Shown in pieces: positions 40,269-52,268 of a stretch of DNA of 64,000 bases; the stretch's first letter is position 1, and every line of letters begins with the position of its first letter. The notes beneath the pieces were generated by a model, which ran no database searches, was not told the DNA's origin, and saw nothing but the letters and a program-made list of their open reading frames with translations. The DNA is from Mesostigma viride (lineage: Eukaryota > Streptophyta > Mesostigmatophyceae > Mesostigmatales > Mesostigmataceae): positions 1 to 64,000 of the forward strand of contig RPFO01001567.1 in the NCBI GenBank assembly GCA_009746045.1. The letters are read 5' to 3'. Both the position numbers and the translations under genes were made by a program.

Positions 40269-40921
40269 ATTTGCGCAGCAACTCGTCAGCAGAGCTTGTG
40301 AGCTCCTGGTCCTTGCCGGCTGGAATGACCCAGGCTGCTGGCTAGCAACCTTTATCCTCACACCAGGCCTACGACCCTCGATAGGCTCGCCACTCGTCGT
40401 GACGACCAAGGTTCGTGTGTGAAGACGCTCGTTGCCTCGTTGAGCCTCGAGCTATATGCAACCTCGTTCCATCCTTGTTCCTCGGTCATGAGCAACGCTG
40501 GGCAACGCTACATTGCCAGAGCCTCGTATCGCTGCCTTGCATCCTCGTTGCAGGCAGCATACAGGAATCTCTGGCTATCCTGTGTCTAGGACAGCACAGG
40601 ACCTGCCACAGTCCTGCAAGGACTTACATCCTTGCAGACCTGCTGGCTGGTTACTGGCTTCTACTAGCCACAGTACCGTTGAGCCCTCAGTACACTGTGT
40701 CCCAGTCACGTGAGAGTCCAGGCTAAGCCTGTGCAGGCACGGCCTGCCACGTGTCCTGTCCACTATGTCCTGAGTGTGCACCGCCCTCGCCCACCGGTCG
40801 GCAGTACTTCGGGACTTGATAACTTTCTAGTCCCTTGTCTGTTCTAGGCGGTTGACACGGCGTTGGAAAGGTCTCCTCAACCTGCATCCATCTAGCACAT
40901 TGGTGCCCCAATATGCTAACT
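40269..40921 (-). repeat. E3 5' LTR (653 bp)
   Basis: Pairs with 32546-33199; followed by CCTAT at 40922-40926. Confidence 0.93.
40707..40753 (-). promoter_or_regulatory. Two CACGTG boxes in the E3 5' LTR
   Basis: CACGTG at 40707-40712 and 40748-40753, spacing as in E1. Confidence 0.45.
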
Positions 40922-41053
40922 CCTATAGTTAGCAAAAAGTTGGTGCGAGAGGTCCCCAGTTCGATTCCGGCCTGGATTCATTTGCAGATCGCGTTTTCCG
41001 CGGACCGGCACTGAACGCAAATGGTTTTCACCTTTGCGGCGTGCCAAATCAGA
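40922..41053 (+). repeat. Piece of the 400-bp satellite unit, interrupted by E3
   Basis: From CCTATAGTTAGCAAAA through AGTTCGATTCCGG to TTTTCACCTTTGCGG it follows the 400-bp unit at 61744-63164 with a few changes. The unit sequence left of this point (GGAGACGTCCGTCCTAT) lies at 32529-32545 on the other side of E3. Confidence 0.85.
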
Positions 41054-41144
41054 ATTGCGCAATATTTGCATTCATTGAGAATGTTAGAGGTGAGAATGGC
41101 ATGCAACATAGGGAAATTACCCCGAAAAGAAGAACCTGAAATAT

Positions 41145-41445
41145 ATGTATTAAGGAGACAACCATGTATACCTGGCATTACGTACTGCCTTACCAAAGAT
41201 GCCCTCTACCTACATGCGCTTTCACCCATGGAGTACGCCCCTTAGATCAACCCCTGTCACGCACTGCGTTACCAATGATGATAGGTATTGGGCATACGTA
41301 CATGCAGCTTCACCCATGCCGTACATGCACCCCTCAGGTCAACCCCTGGCATGCACCGTGCCTTACCAATGACCGGACAGGTGAGGAGTACCCAGTGCAG
41401 TTTCACCCATGCAGTATGCCCCTGAGATCAACCCCTGTCACTTTC
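41145..41445. repeat. Degenerate tandem repeat, ~95-bp unit, three copies
   Basis: Recurring blocks: CTTACCAA(A/T)GA, TTCACCCATG, ATCAACCCCTG. It lies in a gene-free stretch. Confidence 0.6.
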
Positions 41446-43149
41446 TTTCCAACACATCCGTTTGCTAAAAATACACAAGCTGGTGAGCCTCCAAGCACAG
41501 TGAAGCCTCCAAGCACAGTGAAGCCGGTGCTAAGAAAGGTTTAATTGCCTCAATATTTACATACAACTGAGCAGTCTGCAGCAAACACCTTCCAACAAAC
41601 CACTCAAAAACCACTCGACAAAACCCCGACAGCCGACATGTTTCGCTTCTTAGCAACGTTATCAACGTGAGGTTATGCCTTCTTTCCCGTCAGGTAGCGC
41701 CAGATACCTTGCCATGCCGCCCTGCAGCGCCGCCGGAGTTTTAATGATGTTATCTACGTTACATGCCTGTGAGGTGTCAAGGCGCGAGCCACCACAAAAG
41801 ATGATCCCACCACAAAGTAGATCCCACCATAAAAGATATCGTCCTTCGCCCGGGGGCATTAGAAACGGTCCGAATTCCCCTGATTTCTGGCCTGCGCTAG
41901 ATGTCTCCTTGATAAAATTCCCCCTTCCATGCAGGACGCAGATCCCGCGAGACTGGTGGCGCAAACAGTTGCAAATAAACGGAATGCGATGGAAATCAGA
42001 AAGCATGGAATGAACGTTCTCTTCATGTCCCACGTAGCTCCCACAAAAACCAGCATCTTCATTAAAACAATAAGTGGAAGCATACATGTGACACTAATTG
42101 ACATGCCCGGAGGCACGCCGTTCAAGGCCCTTCATGAAGTACGTTGCCCTAGAGGCAACCAAGACAAGGGTGGGTGGGTGGGGAGCAAAGAAAGAGGCCG
42201 ACAAAACCAGCCAGAGCGGCTTTTAGTCGCAAAACCTCCCTTATCCCTAGCTAACTGACGTCATTAAACCCTTATGTTCAGTGATGCTAGTAAGACGCTA
42301 ACCGTACAGACCGGGGGTAGAATATCCCGAATCTGCACGGCTAGTATTAAATAATGCGTAGGTTGTTCTTTTCAGGGGCACTGCACCTCACGCCCCGTTC
42401 CGCCCGGGTATAATCAACCCAAGCGCGGAACGCACATTTTATTTAATTCATTTTTCAACCATGCACTATATTGCATCTACTAATCACAAAAGCTCTAGCC
42501 AAACAGATACGAGAAAACACTACGACCTATAAGCCGCTCATCCAGCGGCATCTTGTTCCCGCATTCACGTATAGAAGAAACTCCGTTCAAAGAACCCCGA
42601 TTTATTGTTTTCATACGTTATTGCTGTTGTTGTTCCTTCCTTCTCCTTCATTGCGCATAAGAACCTGTTGCGCTTGGCACCTTCATCAGTCTTGCTGAAT
42701 ATCCTACGTGGACATGCATTCCATGTAGTTCAGTGCATGCCGCGTGTTAGATACTTCTAGAATCCTCTAGAAGGTACCAAGGCAGATGCGCATATATGAT
42801 TGGACGATAGTCGGCTCAGTCCTCTTGACAGGACTACACCGGCCCTAGACCAGCCGGTGACGTGGAGGCCTGGGAGATGCCCTCATAATATACGTGGCGT
42901 CATCCCACTGGCTGATACTAGTGAAGTACAGCCATTGGTCCAATACTACAATAAAGTATATTGTAGTAATCTGTACTAGATCCTCTATCTCTGAGGACCC
43001 ATGAGGACCCTAGATGGATCTCCAACCAACTCAAACCGATAGTAATGGAAATCTTGACGAAAAGCAGCACACTTTCAATTTCATTAATGCCGGTATAAAC
43101 GCTTCCTTGCCGTTGATTGAATCCCACATCACCTGACTTTTCAAAATGC
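41446..43149. other. No gene seen
   Basis: 42060-42240 (ATTAAAACAATAAGTGGA... and a GGGTGGGTGGG block) and 42568-42605 (GAAACTCCGTTCAAAGAACC) resemble the 3' ends of the recombinase element at 60960-61100 and 61465-61480, so an old diverged copy of that element may lie here. Confidence 0.4.
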
Positions 43150-43620
43150 ACAAACAACATCATTCAATGACCTTCTTTCATGAATTCGCACGATATCTCT
43201 GCATTCCGCATGCTATCGTTGTCTTCGTCCCTTCGTGCCTTCGTTGCATCCGTTGAAATCTGTTGAAATCATTGAAACCAACGCGTTGTCTTCGTCCCTT
43301 TGTGCCTTCGTTGCATCCATTGAAATCTGTTGAAATCATTGAAATCATTGAAACCAACGCTACCGAGGTGTCCTTTGGCACGCAGCGACTGCGCGGTCGC
43401 CACGACACGCAAAAAACAGGCAGCAACCGGGCAACATGTGCAAACAACATCATTCAATGACCTTCTCTAACGAATTCGCACGATTTCTCTGCATTCCGCA
43501 TGCTATCGTCTTCGTTGCATCCGTTGAAATCTGTTGAAATCATTGAAACTAACGCTACCGAGCTGTCCTTTGGCTGCGCAGTCGCCACGACACGCTAACC
43601 AACCGGGCAGCAACCGGGCA
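43150..43620. repeat. Degenerate repeats with a GTTGAAATCATTGAAA core
   Basis: Two larger copies (about 43150-43398 and 43436-43600) share CAACATCATTCAATGACCTTCT, CTGCATTCCGCATGCTATCG and GAAATCTGTTGAAATCATTG. The core is repeated again within the first copy. Confidence 0.7.
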
Positions 43621-43689
43621 ACAATGCCGCAATTCTGTGGTCAAACTGCCGCTAGTTCCCGGCCAATAACCGGGCAACAACCCCACCAC

Positions 43690-44064
43690 GTTTGTCGCAC
43701 AAATACCGCTTGAATCGGTCGCAATGCCGCAATTCTGTGGTCAATAGGCCACGCTACTCGAATACGGAAGAGTTTGCGCGACACTTTTGGCAAGAGTTTG
43801 GGCAAACTACTTTCAGCACGCCCGCCAAAATCGCACGGTTTGCTGTCCCACAAGAGTTTGGCCGCAATGGTGGCACAAATGGGCCAAACTTTGCCGCGCA
43901 ACCAGTGGACGCAACCAAGCCAACTTCACGCATGTAAGGGAACCCCTACGGTCGACCCCCGAATCGCGGTCGCCGCGGAACGCTACTCGCACGCGGCAAC
44001 AGTTTGCCTTTAGGGTTTGCGCAAACTTTTCGCTGTCTAAAATTGTAATATATAGGGCAACAAG
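43690..44064. repeat. Right part of a CAAG-bounded unit
   Basis: Homologous to 13493-13853 and, at its two ends, to the right parts of the units at 44065, 47823 and 59925. It ends GGGCAACAAG at a GC-hairpin junction. Confidence 0.65.
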
Positions 44065-44803
44065 ATCGGGGGCTCCGCCCCCGAACCCCCGCTACTTGGC
44101 AGATTCTGTGCCTCAATGGCTTTTTGTGCCTCAACGGCGAGTACCAGCACAGCCGTACACTCCCGCTCACACAGCCCGCCCACTAGCAAGACAGCCGAAC
44201 CTGGACGGCCGGCCAGAGCCTGTGATCCCCTGGATTACGCCTCGATTCCATGCAAACTCATGGTGCCGGACAGTTTGCTGGCCTATTTTGGGAAGCCGGT
44301 GGCTCAACCGAACCGCAACTAAACTTGGTCTGTCAGTACGTCAGATCCGTCCTTCAGCTTTCTCGCTTTTTGCCAGCAACCGCCAAATACCCCTTGAATC
44401 GGTCCTCTCCTCGCCGTTTTCCTCGCCAATTTCCCTCGTCCGTTCCAAACGCCTAGGCCAATTTCAAGCTGAACGTGGCACGCATCGTTGTCGATAGCTA
44501 CGGAGTTTAGATACTCGGAGTACTCGACCGTTACGCGCAGGTAACGGCCGTTTTAGTCTGTTTTACTGACTACTACTGTCGTCACGGGGTATTTGTTTGG
44601 CTACTCGTCTTAGAAGATCGTTTGAGCGCCGGACGTTACGCGGTGACAGGCCGCTAGAAAGCCTACGGACGCGATCTGCGTAAAGATTTTGTGGAAACAA
44701 ATTGTGCGTTCGGATTTTGGCGCTACTCGGGTACGGAAAACGTTTGCCGGAAGAGTTTGCGGAACAACTGGGCCGACCTAAAAGTAGTATATAGTGCAAC
44801 AAG
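44065..44803 (-). mobile_element. CAAG-bounded, GC-hairpin-ended repeat unit 1 (739 bp)
   Basis: Starts ATCGGGGGCTCCGCCCCCG on the plus strand directly after CAAG (44061-44064) and ends with CAAG at 44800-44803. The left ~420 bp and right ~200 bp match units at 47823-48564 and 59925-60647; the ~100-bp middle does not. On the minus strand the end is hairpin, GAT, CTTG, then T. That resembles the 3' end of a rolling-circle (Helitron-like) element, but no Rep/helicase is encoded. Confidence 0.55.
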
Positions 44804-45046
44804 ATCGGGGGCTCCGCCCCCGAACCCCCGCTAGTACTTGGCAGATTCTGTGCCTCAACGGCTTTTTGTGCCTCAATTAACGGCGAGTACCAGCACAGCC
44901 GTACACTCCCGCTCACACAGCCCGCCCACTAGCAAGACAGCTGAACCTGTACGGCCGGCCAAGGCCTGTGATCCCCTGGATTACGCCTCGATTCCATGCA
45001 AACTCATGGTGCCGGACGGTTTGCTGGCCTATTTTGGGAAGCCAAT
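44804..45046 (-). mobile_element. Unit 2, truncated by minisatellite sequence
   Basis: Same start as unit 1 directly after CAAG 44800-44803. Homology stops at GGGAAGCC near 45044, where GGCTGGCATGCATGCG minisatellite sequence begins. Confidence 0.55.
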
Positions 45047-45248
45047 GGGCTGGCATGCATGCGTGGGTGTGGGGGGGAGCTGCCAGTTGAATGCCCTTCA
45101 CCGCTGGCTAGCACGCCGGCGATGGAGACGGGATTTTTGTTGTTTGGGGAACCGATTGTGGGAGGCTGAGCCCGCAGCCGCCACTGATTGCTATTGAACC
45201 CTTGCAGCTGGCCAGGCCGCAAGGAGCTCAGCGGCGCGGCGCTAACCG

Positions 45249-45335
45249 ATAAGGCATGCTCGAGCCTCTAACCCGAGACTACCGGTAGGCTACCCGATAG
45301 TGCATGCTCGAGCCTCTAACCCGAGACGACCGGCA
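45249..45335. repeat. Two tandem copies of a ~43-bp unit
   Basis: GCATGCTCGAGCCTCTAACC occurs at about 45255 and 45301, each followed by CGAGAC and ACCGG. Confidence 0.8.
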
Positions 45336-45515
45336 CTCAGCGGATCTGTGCTACCGAGGGCGACGGTTCTCTGACCGTCCCGGCGCGCACTGGCTTCCGT
45401 ACCTTGCTTAGGCACCGGCTAGCATCTAGACACCAATCTTTGATGCCCACCTGACTAGGCGCCCAGGCCGGCGACTACCGGCCAGCGGATAGATGCCACT
45501 CGGGAGCACAACTCT

Positions 45516-46312
45516 GCCATGCATGCCTGAGTGTGTGGGGTGGCTGGCATGCATGTGTGGGTGTGGGGGGGAGCTGCCATGCATGCTTGAGTGTGTGGGG
45601 TGGCTGGCATGCGTGCGTGGGTTGGTGGGGTGGCTGGCATGCATGCGTGCATGTGCAGGGTGGTTGGCATGCTACGTGGGTGTGTGTGGGTGGCTGGCAT
45701 GCTTGCGTGGGTTTGTGGGGTGGCTGGCATGCATGCGTGCATGTGGGGGGGGCTGGCATGCATGCGTGGGTGTGGGGGGTGGCTGGCATGCTACGTGGGT
45801 GTGTGGGGGGGCTGGCATGCGTGCGTGGGTTTGTGGGGTGGCTGGCATGCATGCGTGCATGTGGGGGGGGCTGGCATGCATTCGTGGGTGTGGTGGGGAG
45901 CTGCCATGCATACGTGGGTTCAGGGGGGAGCTGGCATGCGTGCCTGGTTCGTGGGGCCGGTGGCTGGCATGCGTGCATGGGTGTGGGGGGTGGCTGGCAT
46001 GCGTACGTTGGTGAGGGGGGTGGCTGGCATGCATGCGTGCATGTGGGGGGGGGGCTGGCATGCGTGCATGTGGGGGGGGGCTGGCATGCGTGCGTGGGTG
46101 GTGTGTGGGTGGCTGGCATGCATGCGTGGGTGTGTGGGTGGCTGGCATGCGTGTGTGGGTGTGTGGCGTGGATGGCATGCGTGCGTGGGTTTGTGGGGTG
46201 GCTGGCATGCATGCAAGCATGTGGGCGGTGGCTGGCATGCGTGCGTGTGTGTGAGGGGGGGGCTGCCATGCGTGCGTGTGGGGGGTGGCTGGCATGCATG
46301 CGTGGGTGGGAG
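45516..46312. repeat. GGCTGGCATGCGTGCGTGGGTG minisatellite, ~0.8 kb
   Basis: About two dozen units of 25-45 bp built on TGGCTGGCATGC with GTGGGTGTG spacers. Single units also lie at 45047-45085. Long ORFs on both strands here only mirror the repeat. Confidence 0.95.
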
Positions 46313-46315
46313 GAT

Positions 46316-47439
46316 TACCATTCCAATGATAGCTCTTTACAACATGACAAAGGTACAGACACTATCTCGTTCAATGCATTGATATATTGATTCATCATTA
46401 ATGCCAAAATGCATGATAAAGATCCTTTTCATGAAAAGGGACAAAACAAATTCCAGCTCGAAATCCAAACGTTGTGTCCCCGGCCGTTTGCTTGGGCTTG
46501 ACGCTCAGGATCTCACGCCGTGTCCATGCCATCCCCATCAGACAGCATACCTGCTTTCAAACAAAAGCCCACGCAGATGCAGCAAAAACAGGAACACTTC
46601 CCTGGTGGGTAACCGAAACACAATGGAAAAAATAATGCGTGAGTGCAGGAATAGGAATGGAAAGGCATTCGCAAGTGTCCCCGACCGAAATACAGCAACA
46701 AAGAGCGCAAGGCATACCTGCCATGCGGGAGGTGATGCAACGAATGTTGTTGCCGAGCAAACTGGGCCTCCTTTCCCGCTGCTGACGGAAACACAAAGCA
46801 AGCACACCGCCTCGAAGTAAAAGAATGCATGAGACGACGTTCCAAAGCGTCCAAAATCGAAATACAACAAAACCGAGCGCAAAACACACGCCCAGGGAGC
46901 GTGAAAAGTTCGTCAGCACGCCGCCTGGCACACGAATGCAAAACACCCGAAAAAACTAAAACTTCGTCAGCAGTGCCGCCTAGCGAAATGCCAGAAAACG
47001 GAGCTAGCAAAGGCTCCTGGGCGACACGCATGTAAAGTGAAACGTTCATCATGCAAATGCTGCCTGGCATACTCCGCAATGCACAACAGGTAACGCAATC
47101 GCTCACCTTAACTGTCCCCCTGCAAGCTATGCAGCCGACCACAGCCCTTCGACAACGCGGTAGCTCACGTCCTGCGTAGCTGGTAAGAGATGCTACTAAA
47201 CACCCGTTTCAAAGCGTCCAGCCGTGAGAACGTAGCTTGCCCAACAGGCACGACCTCCTAAACAGGTGGCTGTCGACAGCCATACCGTCTTTCCGCGGCC
47301 ATCATTTGCTCGGGTTTTGGACGCGTGGGAGACACGTGTTCAGTTACACGTGTTCACGATTTCTCAGTGGTCGATAGACCAAGTCTGCCACGTAATAAAG
47401 TGTGTCCTGTCTATCACCAACATTACGGACACTAGCAAA
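46316..47439. other. Degenerate repeat region, no supported gene
   Basis: Segments containing CGAAATACA(A/G)CAA and GAGCGCAA occur near 46687 and 46857, suggesting an old ~170-bp tandem repeat. The overlapping minus-strand ORFs in three frames follow that periodicity and share no family. Confidence 0.45.
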
Positions 47440-47822
47440 TACTTCTTGAATCGTTCCTCTTCTCGCCGTTTTCCTTGCCAATTTCAAGCTGAACTTGGCC
47501 CGCATCCTTGTGGGTAGCAAAGGAGCTTAGCTACTATGAACATAAGACCGTTACGAGGAGGTTACGGCCGTTTCTATTCGAAACGCTTTTACTGATTGAC
47601 GGTTGGCAGGTATTTGTTTGAGTTCCGTGTTGAGAAAAGTTTGGGCGCCAGACGCTACGCGGTGACAGGCCGCTAGAAAGCCTACGGACGCGATCTGCGT
47701 AAAGATTTTGCGGAAACAAATTGTGCGTTCGGATTTTTGCGCTACTCGGGTACGGACAACGTTTGCCGGAAGAGTTTGCGGAACAAATTGGCCGACCTAA
47801 AAGTAGTATATAGGGCAACAAG
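47440..47822 (-). mobile_element. Right part of a CAAG-bounded unit
   Basis: From CTTCTTGAATCG... to GGGCAACAAG it matches the right part of units 1, 3 and 4, with its own middle segment. Confidence 0.5.
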
Positions 47823-48564
47823 ATCGGGGGCTCCGCCCCCGAACCCCCGCTAGTACTTGGCAGATTCTGTGCCTCAACGGCTTTTTGTGCCTCAACGGCG
47901 AGTACCAGCACAGCCGTACACTCCCGCTCACACAGCCCGCCCGGCCAGGCGGCCACTAGCAAGACAGCCGAACCTGTACGGCCGGTCACAGCCCTGTGAT
48001 CCCCTGGAGTACGCCTCGATTCCATGCAAACTCATGGTGCCGGACAGTTTGCTGGCCTATTTTGGGAAGCCGGTGGCTGAACCGAACCGCAACTAAACCT
48101 GGTCTGTCAGTACGTCAGATCCGTCCTTCAGCTTTCTCGCTTTTTGCCAGCAACCGCCAAATACCCCGTGAATCGGTCCTCTCCTCGCCGTTTTCCTTGC
48201 CAATTTCCCTCGTCCGTTCCAAACGCCTAGGCCAATTTCAAGCTCAACTTGGCACGCATCCTTTTGCCTCGCTCCTACGCTGAGCTACTAAAAGTATTAG
48301 ACCGTTACTCCGCCGTTACGTCTATTTCCACTTATGCTGGCGTAATTGGCTGGAGGTTGTTTGGTTCCGCGACTAGAAGAGTTTGGGCGCCAGACGCTAC
48401 GCGGTGACAGGCCGCTAGAAAGCCTACGGATGGGATCTGCGTAAAGATTTTGCGGAAACAAATTGTGCGTTAGGATTTTTGCGCTACTCGGGTACGGAAA
48501 ACGTTTGCCGGAAGAGTTTGCGGAACAATTGGGCCGACATAAAAGTAGTATATAGGGCAACAAG
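47823..48564 (-). mobile_element. CAAG-bounded, GC-hairpin-ended unit 3 (742 bp)
   Basis: Starts ATCGGGGGCTCCGCC after CAAG 47819-47822 and ends CAAG 48561-48564. The outer parts match unit 1; the middle (about 48270-48380) is unrelated. Confidence 0.55.
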
Positions 48565-48850
48565 TTGGGGGCCCAGACTTTTTGGCGCCTGAGCGGGCGA
48601 TTGGCGTGTACACCCGCGGGGTGCGTCCTCGGGAACGCCGGCGCCACGCGGGGCGCGCAGTGCGAAGGGGCAGTGGCCAAGGGCGCCGAGGCGGGGGGGG
48701 CCAGCGGGAGCCCACAAATTTCGGCTTCGTACGGCCCGTCCGCAGGCGGAGCCCCCTGCTTTTCCCAGATTCGAGCCAATTCCTGGCACGCGCCCCGTCT
48801 GAACACGTTCAGGCAAGTCATCTCGCTAAAGGTCCACCGGGACGAAAGTG
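48565..48850 (-). repeat. Partial copy of the hairpin part of the 1024-bp unit
   Basis: GGGGGCCCAGACTTTTTGGC onward matches 56024-56300, here joined to a different left partner at CAAG. The last ~30 bases (CACCGGGACGAAAGTGA) match 14240-14258 instead. Confidence 0.6.
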
Positions 48851-51600
48851 AATGTAAAATAATTACGTGCATGCAAATTCGAGGCTATGGCGGTGCAGAA
48901 AACTGATTGGTGTAGGAGCATCGATGCATGGATTCGTTCCAAATATTTTAGGCATTTTTTATGCGTTATGTTGATGATGTAGCCTCAGTCGAGCAACATT
49001 TAGTGAGGTGTGCAATCATCTCGGTCTTGGTTTTACTGCGTCAACGCTTGTTTATTGTGACGGGAGTGACGATGAAGCTAGCACTTGGCATCGGCGGCTT
49101 TATAATTGAATATTTTGCATCGAGTAAATTTGTTACGATGTATTCCGAATATTTCATTAGTACGGTCGTGGCCCGGGAAAGTCTCAACGCATCGGCCCTG
49201 TCGTCAGCTTGCTAGCTGTCCTTTTTGTTGCGGTTTCGACCTGCATAGCGCAGTTTAGTGTCCCTGCGGTTACCGTCGACAAGGTTAAGTCGTCTTATCA
49301 TTTGGTAAGTAATCTCGAACTCGTTGTTGAAGGTTTGGGATGTCACAGTCACTTCGCTACTACTTTTCTGTAATGGTTTGTGGTGATGGTTGCGAACAGA
49401 CATTACGGTAATATTTTCATTCTTTTTGTTCGTGATTGGCTGCGTCTGCAACAAATATACTAGATTAATGATTGGTGTTACATGTAAATAAGTTCTATGT
49501 GGTATCATGGTGGTTAATATAGCCTAAATCCTTAAGAATAGATGGTACCCTGGCCAGTTTTTGGTTTGCCTTTTAGCGTTGTTAGTATTGTTGAACATTG
49601 TGCAGTCACCCCATCTGTCTTCATGTAACACCTGTGGAGGCCCCAATTCCCTGCTTGCATTCAAAAGAAGGTCCATGATGTGTCTCAGTGTATTTTCATC
49701 TCAGGCAAGCATATGGAGGTCATTTATTATGTTGTGGATGCATGGGCTACGTAGCCCCTTGCACATGTGCATTTGGGCCTTGGCACACAGTGGTATACCT
49801 GCTAGTAGAGCTTTGTAGCCACCACGTGGTGTTTTTTTTGTTTACAACAACATGAAGGATAGTTTAAGCTGCGTGGCAGTGATCATTTTGAGCATTACCC
49901 GGCAATTCAAAAGCACCATTGTGCACGCCTCATACCATTGTAATGCCACTTAGTGCCTCATGTCGCCCCGGGTAGCAAGTTAACAGCTGAAATGATGAAG
50001 CCCAGCATATAAGGAGCTAAATCTAGCATTTCCAGTAATGCAGGCTTACTTTTACTGATTTAGTCTAGCATTGACATGTGAGAAAAACTGTGCATGTGGT
50101 AGGCTTGTGTGATGGGTAGTCTTTGCCCTTACCCGCCATGCCAATACGCGCGAATGTGACTGTGCATTGGCATGGCTACCTATGTCTAACCGCTGTTATG
50201 GATGTTCTGCATGCTGGAATTGATGAAATAATGCATGTTTGATCATTTATGATGTTTATGATGCTACGGAGTGAGGCGCCTGCCTTGTAATGCTAGCAAA
50301 TGTCACCAGCCAAACTGGCCCCTATTGGTAGGCGCAAGTTACTTTTAGATAATGCATTTGGGTCCCTGGGGCAACCTGTGATGTCAGTGTTCAGAAGCCA
50401 TGCCTGGCTACCCAAGCAACTGCCATTAAAATGTTGGGAGCAACGGAAATGTTTTCAGGTGTACTAATGCATTATATACATGCGTGTATTACTCGCACTC
50501 GCGCACCTGAGGGTGGTGCTATATTTAGCACCCATAGGACGTTGCAACATGACCAATGACATGACCCCCAAGTAGGTCCCTATATGAGTGTGCTTTGGTC
50601 CCAGTACGGACACTAAACTGTTTTAGGTTAGTTTGTGGACATTACCATGCAAGGTGCAACTGGCTCCTATTTTTAGGCGCGAGTTGGACACGATTTGAGG
50701 GCTATATAAAAGCTAAAATTGTTTGCTGAGACAACTAGCCCGCAACACACGTAGCATAGGTGTCACATTTCATGTAGTGTTCAAGTTGGGGCATGATGCA
50801 GACGTACAATGTTTGTTCCAACTCTGATTTATTATAATGAGTTGTCTCACTTCATAATGAGATTAGCACAGCTCATTTTTAGACAAACCACCGCATCTTT
50901 ACCAAACAATCCCATCCAATTCCCAACTTCACCATGGAATGGCCATCAAATGTTAGCATGTGCACGATCGCTCATGCCCACTTCAAAATCACCTTCAGAA
51001 AGAAAGTTTTGTATTCGCTGACTTCTTTATAACCACCACCAGTATGGGACAACCACAGGCCCTCACTGTGACCACTGTGACCACCGCAAGGGCACGCCAT
51101 CACATGCAGCCATAAATGTAGCTAACGAAGCAAGGCTGGTATCCAGGCGGCATGTCGCCACCACACACGTCTCGGTTACGGCGCGGTCACCCATCTTCAT
51201 GTCCCTGCAAATATGCACCCCATAACAACGTGTGACAACCCACAAGACCCCACGGTGCCCTTTTGCGGGATCGCAGGGCATGGCAGGGCATGTGCGTGTG
51301 TACCACCCCTACCTGCCTGCCCAACGCCCCACTCCCCATGCCCCAAGCAAGTTTCATGGCTCGTGCCCCAGGTCCCCTGCATGCCCCGTCCCACCTGCCC
51401 AATGTGCCCCTGCTTGTGACTTGCCTCTGACCACATCACGTGCAGGTGGCTGAAGGCCATGCCTGCCCCATGCCCCCGTCCCCACGACCTGTGACTCATA
51501 GCTTCAGAAAGGCTCCCCCTGGCCCCTGCCGCCTGGCCCCTGCCCCCCGCCCCCTCCCCCCTTCCCCCTGTCCCCATGCCCTCCTCCCTGTGGTGCCACC
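48851..51600. other. No gene seen
   Basis: AT-richer sequence with no convincing ORF. About 50470-50600 resembles the reverse complement of 15640-15770. An AACTGGC(C/T)CCTAT block occurs near 50313 and 50667. 51290-51600 is C-rich low-complexity DNA. The last five bases (51596-51600, CCACC) are the E4 target duplication. Confidence 0.45.
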
Positions 51601-52268
51601 TGTCAGAGGTGAATTTCACCCTGTGTGCCCAACTGCCTGTTTACATTTGTAGTGTCTGGCCATCATGTTGTAAACGGAGGTATTAGGGTTGCGTCCCTCA
51701 CAATCGCACCCGCCTGCCGTCTTTCTGGCCGATAATTAAATAGGCTTGGTAGGGCCCGCCGTGAGCTTTCCGGCACAACTTATAGCACTGAATATAGTGC
51801 AGTATAGCAAAAGTTATGTAGTGCCGAAGTTGTAATTCCGGCACAATACTTAATTGCGTACCTTATAGGTGCCGACGGTACTATCCTCGGCCGAATATTC
51901 CGTGTTGGATATTTCGTATGACTGAATCCAGTTCTAGATGCATTGTATGCCGTGTTAGTTGCTTGACATCTGGCGTTCTCATTATCGTCAATTGTATAAT
52001 CGACAGCTGGCAACTTGTGCAGAATATTCTAGAACGTGCACCGCTGCCCCAATGTGCCTTGATAAGGAAGTGACACACCTACGTTGCACTTACCTTGCAG
52101 TCCGAGCCCAGTGTGGCTATGGATGCTATGGTCCCCACCCGGGAACCGCACCATGGCTTTGGCGGTGAAACGGTGGCAGTCCGTAACCTAAATATGCAAT
52201 GAATAAACTGTCTATCAATTGTCTCAATCAGTCTTGACGACCAAGGAATTAAATGAAAATTTCTGACA
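51601..52268 (+). repeat. E4 5' LTR (668 bp)
   Basis: TG...CA ends with a 7-bp inverted repeat; matches 53161-53828. Confidence 0.93.

Larger units (their letters stand above)
32546..40921 (-). mobile_element. E3: full-length Copia-type LTR retrotransposon
   Basis: LTRs 32546-33199 (654 bp) and 40269-40921 (653 bp) differ at about four positions. The 5-bp duplication CCTAT lies at 32541-32545 and 40922-40926. Same plan as E1 and E2. Its Pol gives the longest uninterrupted view of the integrase-protease-RT order. The target is a copy of the 400-bp satellite unit. Confidence 0.93.

Noticed and set aside
43150..43620. CRISPR-like array
   Set aside because: Repeats are degenerate, unequal in spacing and without unique spacers; the DNA is eukaryotic.
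45475..46390. Long ORFs on both strands over the minisatellite
   Set aside because: Their sequence is only the translated repeat in all frames.
46513..47142. 209-codon minus-strand ORF
   Set aside because: Overlapping ORFs exist in other frames and follow a degenerate repeat; Cys/Phe-rich without a motif.
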